Shown piece by piece: positions 15,279 through 22,135 of a stretch of DNA of 45,089 bases. Below the pieces are notes generated by a model. That model saw nothing but the letters and a program-made list of their open reading frames with translations, had not been told where the DNA came from and did not search any database. The translations under genes and the position numbers were made by a program. Positions within the stretch are counted from its first letter, which is position 1. The number at the start of each line of letters is the position of its first letter. Source of the stretch: a virus; IMG/VR virus record IMGVR_UViG_3300030106_002954, positions 1-45,089 of that record; one strand, 5' to 3'.

Positions 15279-16337
15279 CTATACATCATCTAATTTTACC
15301 AGATATTCTGCTGTTACACCAGTACCTGGCTTACAAAACAACAACCATTGGCATGGTCTTCCCATGCTAGCTAGCTGTTCTAATGCATATGTATTATAAC
15401 TTTCAGTACTTCCATTAGCCCAAAGCCTTATATCATTGATATACATAGTAGTTGGAGTATGAAAATGACCACAAACTGCGTAGTCAAAGTCAGGCATTAG
15501 CTTATTAGCTGCTAATGTCTTCCAACCTTGTAGCTTTTTACCGAATCCATACCAAGGAAATCCTTGAAATCCTCTTACGTTGTCTCCGTGCCATATAAGA
15601 AACCTACATTTCTTACCTAAATTAGCTATATCAAACCAATGATTATCGCCAGTACTGTCTGGTATTGTCCATTTTATTCTTTCTTCCTTGTCATATATCA
15701 ATGACATAATGCTTCCTAACATTCTGTCAGCATTAGAATCTGGGTGATAGTCTTTTCTACTACGTCCACCTAAGTGTCCGTGGTTACCAATTACCCAATG
15801 AACATCTACTTCATTAAAGTTAGCAAGTAATATGTCAAAGAATTGTGTCATTATTCTTGGACCATCTAATGTTACTTGCTTATACAAAGAACTATCGATT
15901 AGGTGTGATTGACCAGGGAATATAAGTTCGCCCTCTATTATGTCCCCAGCCCCGAATACAGCTATTTTAGAGATAGGATGAGCTTGTCGCTGTATATTGG
16001 TCAGCTCTACTATCTTATTAGCGTATGCTATTACACGTTTCTCTGCTACTTCTGAGTTATAATCTGGTGTTACCTTTGCTAATTGTATATCAGATAGTAC
16101 AGCTATAGCTATTTCTTCGTTCTTTGTCTTCTTTACCCTGTTTGGTTTAGGGATTTTAGGCTTATCCCAAAGCTTTAAGTTAACAGATACAGCTTCATAA
16201 ACAGCGTCAATCATATCTTCTTTACGATTCTTTGCTTTGTCAAGTTGCTTAAGTAGCTTTATATTGTCAGCTTTAAGGTCTTGTATTTGTTTACTTTCTG
16301 CCTCTGCCAAGATATCGTCTATGTTTTTACTCATCAT
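15279..16337 (-). CDS. Mre11/SbcD-like metallophosphoesterase
   Basis: 352 residues. After a helical N-terminal ~70, the calcineurin-like motifs follow in order: LSDIQ, GAGDIIEG, VIGNHGH, IWHGDN and CGHFHTP, giving the Asp, Asn and His ligands of a two-metal site. Phage members of this family act as DNA exonucleases or endonucleases with recombinases. It lies in the same cassette as the Rad52-like protein. Two consecutive ATG codons (16337, 16334) are possible starts, overlapping the upstream gene. Confidence 0.75.
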   Translation of the reverse strand: MMSKNIDDILAEAESKQIQDLKADNIKLLKQLDKAKNRKEDMIDAVYEAVSVNLKLWDKPKIPKPNRVKKTKNEEIAIAVLSDIQLAKVTPDYNSEVAEKRVIAYANKIVELTNIQRQAHPISKIAVFGAGDIIEGELIFPGQSHLIDSSLYKQVTLDGPRIMTQFFDILLANFNEVDVHWVIGNHGHLGGRSRKDYHPDSNADRMLGSIMSLIYDKEERIKWTIPDSTGDNHWFDIANLGKKCRFLIWHGDNVRGFQGFPWYGFGKKLQGWKTLAANKLMPDFDYAVCGHFHTPTTMYINDIRLWANGSTESYNTYALEQLASMGRPCQWLLFCKPGTGVTAEYLVKLDDV

Positions 16338-16560
16338 CTAACCTATTTAAGTAACGTCTCATAGCACTTTCTGATACCTTTATACCAAAGTTTTCTTCTA
16401 ACAATCTGCATACAACAAATGGTTTCATACTTACTTTGTCTTTAATTACCCTGTCTTTAAGAGCAATCCAGAAAGGTTGTGCTTCTGGAGTTATTTGCAT
16501 CTCCACATAGTTTCCTTTCTTTCCATGCTCTGCTTCTTTTAGCATATCATCTATATCCAT
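16327..16560 (-). CDS. Small HTH-like protein, 77 aa
   Basis: 77 residues. The C-terminal half (VCRLLEENFGIKVSESAMRRYLNRL) looks like a helix-turn-helix. The N-terminus IDDMLKEAEH is nearly repeated in the next gene product (IDDILAEAES), suggesting a shared peptide signal. It might be a regulator or a partner of the phosphoesterase downstream, with which it overlaps by about 11 nt. Confidence 0.6.
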   Translation of the reverse strand: MDIDDMLKEAEHGKKGNYVEMQITPEAQPFWIALKDRVIKDKVSMKPFVVCRLLEENFGIKVSESAMRRYLNRLDDE

Positions 16561-16696
16561 ATAAAAGATATTAGCAGAATATAAATGAGTGTAAACGTTT
16601 TAGAAAGAATATAGATTAGAAGAAAGAACGTCGCTTAAGGTGAGAAAGGAGAACCACCCATACTGTTGCCAGTACTTACGACGCTCTTCCTTACTC

Positions 16697-18235
16697 CTAT
16701 TGTAGTCGATTTAATTCTAATGCAAACCTTTTAACTTCATCTATATCAGCTAATCTAGTTATTCCATTTTGCTTCATAATCTGTTGACATTCTTGTAATA
16801 AGTTAATTTCATTATTATTTCCTAATCCAAATACATACATATCTGATACCCATATTCTTTTAGGAGGCATATTAGCTAACCATCGAAGTGCTGGTCCATC
16901 TACTAAGTTTCCACCACCAGAATGTTCTTCTAGATATTCTTGTGTAACTCTTTTACCATTCTTACCTATTATTCTTAAAGTACCAGAATTTCTACGAAAA
17001 CTTTTATGGTTATACATAGCTATAGTTACAGCTGGTAATTGTTGCATAATTTCAAGAATATCTTCTCCAGAAAAATTCATTGAACCTGATGCGTCAATTA
17101 ATATTGTTCCACCATATACTCTTTGGTTCTGTTTAAATACCTTCTTATCTACGCACCACCTATTCATATACTTAGGATTAGTTCCATAATCTTGAGGTCT
17201 ATATTTTCTACCTTGTTTAATTTGTCCTTGTAAATTAACCTCTCGTGGTCCTTCAATAATATCCATATTGCCCCACCTACCTTTATAACCATCTGCGTTT
17301 GAATAGTTTATTTTTCCCCTAGAACCTGCTCGCTGTATTCTATCAGCGAGTTCTTGTTTAGTTCTTTGTAATGAAGCTTCTAATGTATCTTGTTTATGTG
17401 AATTATAATCATCTCCATCACACTCTGGGTCTTCACAATCTTTATCTGAACATCTAGGTTTACTTTCAGACATATTAGCAAAAGAATTATTCTTAGCTTT
17501 TTGAGCTAGTTTCTTTTGTCTTTCTTTTTCAAGTACCTCTTCAGGTTCAGGACGTTCACTAAAATCATCTCTAAGAAGATTTAGTTCTTTAGCTACAACT
17601 CTAGTTTTTCTATAACTAGGTTTGTAATTATAAGATGCAGTACTACTCTTACCTTTTCTAACTAGCCTATTATAGAATTTTTTGTATTTAGATATACACC
17701 AATCTATTTGGTCTATTCTTAACCTTGTTAAAATTGGTTTTAATTCATCGTACAAATCTAGGAATTGCAAATACTCAGGATTATCAGGTTCATCTCTTTT
17801 GTACCATGTCGATGAGAATTCCTCTACTTTCCATGTTGAAGCTAATAAGTAACATATTATTTGAAATTGACTAGCTGTATATATTATTTGTAATGCTAAG
17901 TCCTTAGCTTTATCTGGACACATAACCCAGTCTTTTATACCCATACCTTTTTGAGCAAGTAAGAAACCTATCCTTGCTTCTTCAACAACTTCGACAGCTA
18001 CTTCTGATTCATCTTCTCCTAATTTACCCATAGTTTTTGGACTCCATTTAACGTGTCCAAGTTCATGTCTTCTTATTTGTTTATCATGATAATAGCCACA
18101 TAACATACATTTATTTCCAACAGGAACATACATTTCTTTTGATAAGTTAGAAGTTCGTGGTCGGTCAGTATCTTCAAATACTTTCCAACCACCTTCTCCT
18201 GATACTATTTCTGGAAATGGATATCTTTTATTCAT
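16697..18235 (-). CDS. CobT-like protein: zincin-like N-terminus plus VWA domain
   Basis: 512 residues. Near the N-terminus a CxxC (43-46) precedes RRHELGHVKW, where HELGH (57-61) fits the HExxH zinc-peptidase motif, followed by VEEARIG (~84-90), whose Glu fits the third ligand of gluzincins. The middle is helical and charged. A VWA domain starts at ~375 with TILIDASGSM, the MIDAS DxSxS (Asp381, Ser383, Ser385). Its upstream neighbour is a MoxR-type AAA+ ATPase. In such pairs the ATPase drives the VWA protein in metal insertion or remodelling of a target. Phage pairs are often named CobS/CobT, but no cobalamin role is implied here. Confidence 0.75.
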   Translation of the reverse strand: MNKRYPFPEIVSGEGGWKVFEDTDRPRTSNLSKEMYVPVGNKCMLCGYYHDKQIRRHELGHVKWSPKTMGKLGEDESEVAVEVVEEARIGFLLAQKGMGIKDWVMCPDKAKDLALQIIYTASQFQIICYLLASTWKVEEFSSTWYKRDEPDNPEYLQFLDLYDELKPILTRLRIDQIDWCISKYKKFYNRLVRKGKSSTASYNYKPSYRKTRVVAKELNLLRDDFSERPEPEEVLEKERQKKLAQKAKNNSFANMSESKPRCSDKDCEDPECDGDDYNSHKQDTLEASLQRTKQELADRIQRAGSRGKINYSNADGYKGRWGNMDIIEGPREVNLQGQIKQGRKYRPQDYGTNPKYMNRWCVDKKVFKQNQRVYGGTILIDASGSMNFSGEDILEIMQQLPAVTIAMYNHKSFRRNSGTLRIIGKNGKRVTQEYLEEHSGGGNLVDGPALRWLANMPPKRIWVSDMYVFGLGNNNEINLLQECQQIMKQNGITRLADIDEVKRFALELNRLQ

Positions 18236-18968
18236 CTTCTTCAGTAATTAAATCTGATTCATCTATATCATCAGATAACATTATTGCGTCTAATAAATCA
18301 TCGGACCTTTCTCCAAATATTAATAAGCCAGCTTCCTCTTTATCTACACCTTTAGCTATTAGTTCAAAGAATTCTCTCCAAGCTCTTACAGATAATCTTT
18401 CTTCTGTATCTTGTGATAAAGAAGTATCTTCAACTATCTTTTTCCAACTATCTGGAAATATTTCTAAGGCTTTTGGATGTACAGTATCTACATTAATCTT
18501 AACAGGGAACCTATCTTTAAGTGCCATTGGTAAGCTCTCAGGTAGAGAGTTTGTAGTAGCTATAACAGTAAATCCTTCTGCTGGTTTTACAGTTTCTTTA
18601 TTATCATTGTTCAATGTTAATTGTGCAATGTCTTTGTCATCTAATATAGCATGTAAGAATGTCATTGCGTCTGGAGATGCGTGGTCAATCTCGTTAATGA
18701 CTAACCTTCCACCATTACGCCATGCCTGGATAGCAATACCATCATGCCATTCAAAACCACCATCTGCACTTGGTTTATAGAAACCTTCCAAGTTAGCTGA
18801 AGCTGTATCTTCAGTCATGGTTATTTGATATACATTAGGGTCTCCGTCCATGTTATATCCTATATTATTTGTGGCTGCTGCATATGTTTTTCCAGTTCCT
18901 GGAGGACCATATAACAATATCCTATCTGCATTTCCAATAGCTGCAGCTACTAATTTCCAACAATCCAT
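18228..18968 (-). CDS. MoxR-type AAA+ ATPase
   Basis: 246 residues from the ATG at 18968, chosen because AAAGGAG lies 7 nt upstream and the ATG overlaps the previous TAA. Walker A is GPPGTGKT (21-28), Walker B LVINEID (89-95), sensor 1 ATTN, and an arginine-finger-type LKDRF follows. The acidic C-terminal tail (DDIDESDLITEEDE) may contact the VWA partner, whose gene overlaps by 8 nt. MoxR/CobS ATPases form rings that use ATP to remodel or insert cofactors into targets. The substrate of this pair is unknown. Confidence 0.85.
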   Translation of the reverse strand: MDCWKLVAAAIGNADRILLYGPPGTGKTYAAATNNIGYNMDGDPNVYQITMTEDTASANLEGFYKPSADGGFEWHDGIAIQAWRNGGRLVINEIDHASPDAMTFLHAILDDKDIAQLTLNNDNKETVKPAEGFTVIATTNSLPESLPMALKDRFPVKINVDTVHPKALEIFPDSWKKIVEDTSLSQDTEERLSVRAWREFFELIAKGVDKEEAGLLIFGERSDDLLDAIMLSDDIDESDLITEEDE

Positions 18969-19276
18969 TAAATGCTCCTTTCGTTGGGTATATAACGACA
19001 ATAGATATCTATCTCTCCATCATCGTTCTTTCTTTGTTTAATTTCGAATCTACCTTTATCAGCTAGATGTCGAATGTTTGTTTGTGTCATATTTTCTATA
19101 TTGGATTTGACACCTGATATCCAATTGTCTGTTGTAGCTATTATGTACCATTCTGTTGGTGTAGATAATAAAGTTTTTACTTTATTATCAGTTAATATTG
19201 TTGGTTGTTTACCACTTCTATTAACACCAGCTAATGGTGGTATAGCTCTAACTATCTTTGTCTTCTTTATTGTCAT
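18968..19276 (-). CDS. Hypothetical protein, paralog of the 20200-20586 product
   Basis: 102 residues. Shares with the product at 20200-20586 the stretches PT(I/L)LTD(N/D)KVxxLLS(T/K)P, MTQ(T/A)NIRHL and a C-terminal Y/ICRYIP-like end (IYCRYIP here, IYCRWLP there). The shared core is mixed alpha/beta, perhaps a winged-helix. They look like two paralogs kept in one operon. It directly precedes the MoxR gene. No family recognised. Confidence 0.6.
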   Translation of the reverse strand: MTIKKTKIVRAIPPLAGVNRSGKQPTILTDNKVKTLLSTPTEWYIIATTDNWISGVKSNIENMTQTNIRHLADKGRFEIKQRKNDDGEIDIYCRYIPNERSI

Positions 19277-19781
19277 GATTGTTTAACCAATTTTCTACAT
19301 TATCTCCTATACTATCTGCGTCTTCCATAACGTTATTAATAACTTTATCTCTAACAGTAACTTCGTTATCTTTTAGATATGCAGAGATTGAAGTTGGGTC
19401 ATTAAAGAAGAAGTCTGTAAATGCACCTTGGTCTATTAAATACTCCCTGAAACTCTCAACTGTTTCATAATCGTATCTATCTAGTTTATCTTCTTCTGAT
19501 GCCATATTAATTACCTGATGAAAACCAGTTAATACTTCCATCTTTCTAGCTGAATCTATTAATTTAGCTTGGCTTATTGCGTCCATAATAGTCATAGCCT
19601 CTACTTCGTATTTTGTAGATACTAATTCAGTATCATCTGGAAAATCTACTGTTTGACCTTTGAATAGATTATTCATTGTATCTTCAGTAAACCATACAAG
19701 TGTAACGTAGTATGTTCTTAAGTTCCTCGGACTAACATTAATCAATTCATGTAGTTCGCTTTGTTTATCTTCCTTATTCAT
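19248..19781 (-). CDS. Hypothetical acidic protein, 177 aa
   Basis: 177 residues from the ATG at 19781, with AGAAAGGAG as ribosome site; the longer open frame to 19868 runs through the tRNA-like element and is rejected. The protein is acidic and largely helical (for example TIMDAISQAKLIDSARKMEV near residue 72). Its end overlaps the following gene by 29 nt. No known motif. It starts 24 nt downstream of the tRNA-like element. Confidence 0.6.
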   Translation of the reverse strand: MNKEDKQSELHELINVSPRNLRTYYVTLVWFTEDTMNNLFKGQTVDFPDDTELVSTKYEVEAMTIMDAISQAKLIDSARKMEVLTGFHQVINMASEEDKLDRYDYETVESFREYLIDQGAFTDFFFNDPTSISAYLKDNEVTVRDKVINNVMEDADSIGDNVENWLNNHDNKEDKDS

Positions 19782-19805
19782 ATTTCTCCTTTCTATAAGA
19801 AACTG

Positions 19806-19882
19806 TGGAGGTGGGGGGAATCGAACCCCCGTATATAGATTTGAAAAGGGATTAACAAATCTATGCATACCTGGACACCCCC
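19806..19882 (-). ncRNA. tRNA-like element without D arm (resembles tmRNA tRNA-like domain)
   Basis: On the leftward strand: acceptor 5' strand GGGGGTG pairs all seven bases with CACCTCC (one G-U), then discriminator A. The T arm is GGGGG-TTCGATT-CCCCC, matching the T-loop consensus. There is no D stem: an 11-nt linker (TCCAGGTATGC) replaces it. Instead of an anticodon arm there is a 9-bp helix (ATAGATTTG/CAAATCTAT) with a 12-nt loop. No CCA is encoded. Acceptor, D-like linker, one long helix and T arm is the layout of the tmRNA tRNA-like domain with its P2 helix capped. Alternatives are an armless tRNA, a decoy, or a captured host tmRNA fragment. Confidence 0.6.
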
Positions 19883-19883
19883 A

Positions 19884-20051
19884 TGCTATTAATTAAATAA
19901 ATAGCACGCAACATATAAATTTTATAAGGGAAGTTCCATTAACCCACTTGTATTTTTTTCATCAATATACAAGAACCTATATGCTGCGTGCTATCTATTT
20001 TCAGTGACTAGTTCACAGGGCAGTTAACTAGTTCTTACTTATAGATAGCAC
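19884..20051 (-). ncRNA. Chain of mutually exclusive stems upstream of the tRNA-like element
   Basis: Four arms alternate in orientation. On the plus strand: TGCTATT (19884-19890), ATAGCACGCAACATAT (19901-19916), ATATGCTGCGTGCTAT (19979-19994, overlapping GTGCTATCTAT 19988-19998) and ATAGATAGCAC (20041-20051). Neighbouring arms pair with each other, so stems of 7, 16 and 11 bp compete. In the 16-bp stem the one non-Watson-Crick pair is A-C on the plus strand but G-U on the leftward RNA, favouring leftward transcription. A small inner hairpin (CTTGTAT/ATACAAG) sits in the loop. It could be an attenuator, switch or a separate RNA domain. Confidence 0.55.
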
Positions 20052-20052
20052 T

Positions 20053-20058
20053 ATTATA
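20053..20058 (-). promoter_or_regulatory. TATAAT box upstream of the structured RNA
   Basis: Leftward TATAAT with a weak TTTAAC at 16-bp spacing. Initiation about 7 nt downstream would transcribe the stem chain and the tRNA-like element. The surrounding 15 bases on the plus strand (20045-20059) match the terminase promoter region at 24986-25000 at 14 positions. Confidence 0.4.
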
Positions 20059-20062
20059 ACAG

Positions 20063-20203
20063 TTATAGATGGTTGTTAAAATCATCTTCATTAAATGATT
20101 TATTACATTCATCACAAAAGTAAAAAGAATTTATACTATCCCATCTTAAATCTTTTTTCTTTTCACAATTACATTTAAGTTGAAACTCTTTATAAAATGT
20201 CAT
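20063..20203 (-). CDS. Zinc-finger microprotein, 46 aa
   Basis: 46 residues with KCNC near residue 11 and YFCDEC near residue 29, giving two Cys pairs, followed by a C-terminal FNNHL. The layout fits a small zinc finger. Its ATG overlaps the upstream TGA (ATGA). It ends just before the TATAAT box of the RNA element. The product may be a regulator; no family is claimed. Confidence 0.6.
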   Translation of the reverse strand: MTFYKEFQLKCNCEKKKDLRWDSINSFYFCDECNKSFNEDDFNNHL

Positions 20204-20586
20204 TCTTCTTCCTCGTTTGAGTGTGGTAACCATCTACAATATATACCGACTAGACCCTCTTCAGTTTTTCTTTGTACTATATCAAACTCTCCCATGCCAG
20301 AGAGATGGCGAATATTTGCTTGAGTCATTTTCTTAATGTTACTTACTGATTGTCCTCCTGCCTTAAACTCTTTATTCGCACCTATTAAGAACCATGTATT
20401 AGGTTTTGATAATAATATTTCTACTTTATCATCTGTTAACAAAGTAGGTTTTGAACCTCTTATTCCTACTCCTTCTCTCATTGAATGTGCTTTAGGTGGA
20501 ACAGCAGGTTCTATAATACTTGGGTTGTTTGGGTTGCTCTTTCCTAGAACATCTTCTAAATACTCTTTGTCTATATACTCTTTCAT
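20200..20586 (-). CDS. Hypothetical protein, paralog of the 18968-19276 product
   Basis: 128 residues. The C-terminal ~85 residues align with the product at 18968-19276 (PTLLTDDKVEILLSKP, then MTQANIRHL and IYCRWLP); the N-terminal ~35 residues are a charged, Pro-rich extension. The paralogs flank the structured-RNA region. The conserved core is probably an alpha/beta or winged-helix fold. No function recognised. Confidence 0.6.
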   Translation of the reverse strand: MKEYIDKEYLEDVLGKSNPNNPSIIEPAVPPKAHSMREGVGIRGSKPTLLTDDKVEILLSKPNTWFLIGANKEFKAGGQSVSNIKKMTQANIRHLSGMGEFDIVQRKTEEGLVGIYCRWLPHSNEEEE

Positions 20587-20744
20587 TATTCCTCCTCTTG
20601 TACTTCTGTAACTGTATAATCAGGCAAGTCATACCCTGAATAACTAACCCAAGCCTCAATTACTTCGTTTCTTAATGCTTTATTTGTATTACTTTTTATA
20701 TACATAACAGGTGGCTTTTCAAATTCAACTTTATATCTAGCCAT
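20586..20744 (-). CDS. Small hypothetical protein, 52 aa
   Basis: 52 residues with AGGAG-type ribosome site (GGAGAAATA then ATG) and TAATG overlap with the downstream gene. Starts MARYKVEFEKPPVMY and ends in an acidic EVQEEE. Probably a compact alpha/beta protein. No family recognised. Confidence 0.55.
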   Translation of the reverse strand: MARYKVEFEKPPVMYIKSNTNKALRNEVIEAWVSYSGYDLPDYTVTEVQEEE

Positions 20745-20872
20745 TATTTCTCCTCTGCATAATGAAAAACTTGATTGTCATTTATATCAATCACTTTTAT
20801 TTCTATCTCTCTATCAAATTTACTTTTAATGTGCTTAATAAATTCAATCATTTCAATTTCATACAATTCCAT
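20744..20872 (-). CDS. Small hypothetical protein, 42 aa
   Basis: 42 residues, GAGGAAGA ribosome site, TAATG overlap at its 3' end. One long charged helix (YEIEMIEFIKHIKSKF) followed by a beta strand (EIEIKVIDI). Part of a tightly packed microprotein cassette (20586-21136). Function unknown. Confidence 0.5.
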   Translation of the reverse strand: MELYEIEMIEFIKHIKSKFDREIEIKVIDINDNQVFHYAEEK

Positions 20873-20958
20873 TATTCTTCCTCTAACTTTCCTCTACGCT
20901 TTTCAAATAGTTCTAAATTAGCCCAGTCTTCATTTGTATAGTAATAAATAGTTTCCAT
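20872..20958 (-). CDS. Microprotein, 28 aa
   Basis: 28 residues with TAATG overlap to the next gene. Tyr-rich start (METIYYYTNEDW), then a charged helix ending in EEE. It has its own ribosome site (GAGAAATA). Included because spacing, site and overlaps match its neighbours. Confidence 0.45.
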   Translation of the reverse strand: METIYYYTNEDWANLELFEKRRGKLEEE

Positions 20959-21065
20959 TATTTCTCACAATCGCATTCTATTGGTAATGCGTATGGTGGA
21001 TAATCTACACCTATTGTGCAACAAATATCTTCTTTGCTAATCTCATAGATATTAAATGTTTTCAT
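20958..21065 (-). CDS. Cys-containing microprotein, 35 aa
   Basis: 35 residues from the second of two adjacent ATG codons, which has better spacing to GGAAGA. Contains a CC pair and a C-terminal CDC (IECDCEK). Possibly metal-binding. Its stop overlaps the next gene's ATG. Confidence 0.45.
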   Translation of the reverse strand: MKTFNIYEISKEDICCTIGVDYPPYALPIECDCEK

Positions 21066-21136
21066 CATTCTTCCTCTTCTAGCCATGAATTATGTACAAT
21101 TGAACCGTCAGATGTATAAGATACTCCGTCATTCAT
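21065..21136 (-). CDS. Microprotein, 23 aa
   Basis: 23 residues overlapping the upstream gene by 8 nt and the downstream one by one base. Starts MNDGVSYTSDG and ends in EEEE. Its terminal codons also provide the next ribosome site (GAGGAAGA). Weak but consistent with the packing of the cassette. Confidence 0.35.
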   Translation of the reverse strand: MNDGVSYTSDGSIVHNSWLEEEE

Positions 21137-21362
21137 GACAATCACAACCTTGTCCTATGAGTTCAGGAGTATAATCTTCTTTGAGTGTAAAAGCTCCTAC
21201 ATGTTCGCCGTGTCTTACACAACCTAATAACATTTGATTGTCTAAATTTATAGCTATTTCTATATTTATATAATCACGAGGCGAAGTTCCGCTTGGTCGT
21301 TCTTCAACACATAATTTACAATGTAAATAACTAACAATATGTTCTGATAAAACTTCTTCCAT
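21129..21362 (-). CDS. Small zinc-finger-like protein, 77 aa
   Basis: 77 residues with HCKLCVEE near residue 14, CVRHGEHVG near 48 and a C-terminal GCDCHE. Cys and His spacing suggests one zinc site. Between them is a beta-rich core (NIEIAINLDNQMLLG). It lies between a 73-residue helical protein and the microprotein cassette. Function unknown. Confidence 0.55.
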   Translation of the reverse strand: MEEVLSEHIVSYLHCKLCVEERPSGTSPRDYINIEIAINLDNQMLLGCVRHGEHVGAFTLKEDYTPELIGQGCDCHE

Positions 21363-21583
21363 TATTGTTCCTCGCTTCTATTATGTCTATGTACAGCTTT
21401 ACTTATTTGGTATTCTATAGCTTCGTATAGCATTGATGCAAATCCTGCAACTTGTTCAGTTGCTTTTTGTGCATTGCTCCAACTATCTAAGTCGTTTAGT
21501 GTCCATTTAATAACTCCTATTAAATCTTCTCTATTAAGCATTTCTAGATTTTCATCTAAATCGAATTTAAGTTCAGATTTCAT
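21362..21583 (-). CDS. Small helical protein, 73 aa
   Basis: 73 residues, acidic N-terminal part (LKFDLDENLEMLNREDL) followed by helices and a basic His-rich end (AVHRHNRSEE). Ribosome site AAAGGAAAAA upstream. The start codon follows the structured intergenic region. No family recognised. Confidence 0.5.
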   Translation of the reverse strand: MKSELKFDLDENLEMLNREDLIGVIKWTLNDLDSWSNAQKATEQVAGFASMLYEAIEYQISKAVHRHNRSEEQ

Positions 21584-21945
21584 TTTTTCCTTTCTTTTCT
21601 AACTATTTTTATAAATAGCTTGTAAGATACAACAGTGATAGCAGACTCTCGTTTATCTATCATTCTCGTGTACACATAGCTCCTGCTATATCCTATAAGC
21701 TACCTACTGTATCACTGAGCTTATAAGGACTTGCAATTTATTACGACATTAACCTTATATTTTAGCGTTCCTAATAACATGTTAATTAGTAGGCTCTTTT
21801 GTGATATAATAGGTAGTGTGTAACATACTAAGTCTGTCGCTTAATATAGCACGCTATGCTAAGCTCTTTTCTTTTAATTGTGTCAGCAATTAATATGCTA
21901 CACACTAACTATCGCTAGTTAGTGTATCCTTTCACTCCAGAGAAT
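21584..21945 (-). other. 362-nt non-coding region with several long-range stems
   Basis: No convincing gene. On the plus strand GTGTGTAACATA (21816-21827) pairs with TATGCTACACAC (21894-21905), 12 bp with one mismatch that becomes G-U on the leftward RNA. ACACTAACTA-TCGC-TAGTTAGTGT (21902-21925) is a 10-bp hairpin sharing four bases with that stem. Further arms are CAGTGATA/TATCACTG (21633/21710), ATAGCAG/CTGCTAT (21638/21683) and CCTATAAGCT/AGCTTATAAGG (21692/21718), which partly exclude each other. A TATAAT occurs at 21805-21810 on the plus strand. It could be a 5' leader or a separate RNA. Confidence 0.5.
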
Positions 21946-22122
21946 TTATTCCTCTTCGTTTAGAATTTTTTCGATATCATCTATGCCTAGTACTAACTCA
22001 GTAAGAGTTATAAGCATTTTATGTAATGCCTCTACTCCGTTTGCTAGATTTTTGATACCTTCCAATACATGTAGATTAACTTCATGTTGCTCATACATAT
22101 ATCTATCTCTTTGAGATGCCAT
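21946..22122 (-). CDS. Small helical protein, 58 aa
   Basis: 58 residues, ribosome site GGAGAAACA then ATG. Almost entirely helical with regular leucine spacing (LEGIKNLANGVEALHKML) and an acidic end (ILNEEE). Likely a short coiled coil. It sits between a structured region downstream and an acidic protein upstream. Confidence 0.55.
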   Translation of the reverse strand: MASQRDRYMYEQHEVNLHVLEGIKNLANGVEALHKMLITLTELVLGIDDIEKILNEEE

Positions 22123-22135
22123 TGTTTCTCCTTAT

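Noticed and set aside
16600-16712. Protein-like leftward frame (includes SKEERRKYWQQYGWFSFL) after the VWA gene
   Set aside because: No ATG, GTG or TTG start in frame and short; kept only as a note.
16697-18968. Cobalamin synthesis role for the MoxR/VWA pair
   Set aside because: Only general fold similarity to CobS/CobT; no other B12 gene or riboswitch recognised.
19782-19868. N-terminal extension of the 177-residue protein gene
   Set aside because: It would translate the T arm and acceptor of the tRNA-like element; a strong ribosome site lies before the ATG at 19781.
19806-19882. Prophage attachment site (attP) in a tRNA gene
   Set aside because: No integrase was found, and the element has a complete acceptor stem instead of only a 3' half.
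19806-20051. Complete tmRNA
   Set aside because: The tRNA-like domain is closed on itself; no tag reading frame lies between its halves.
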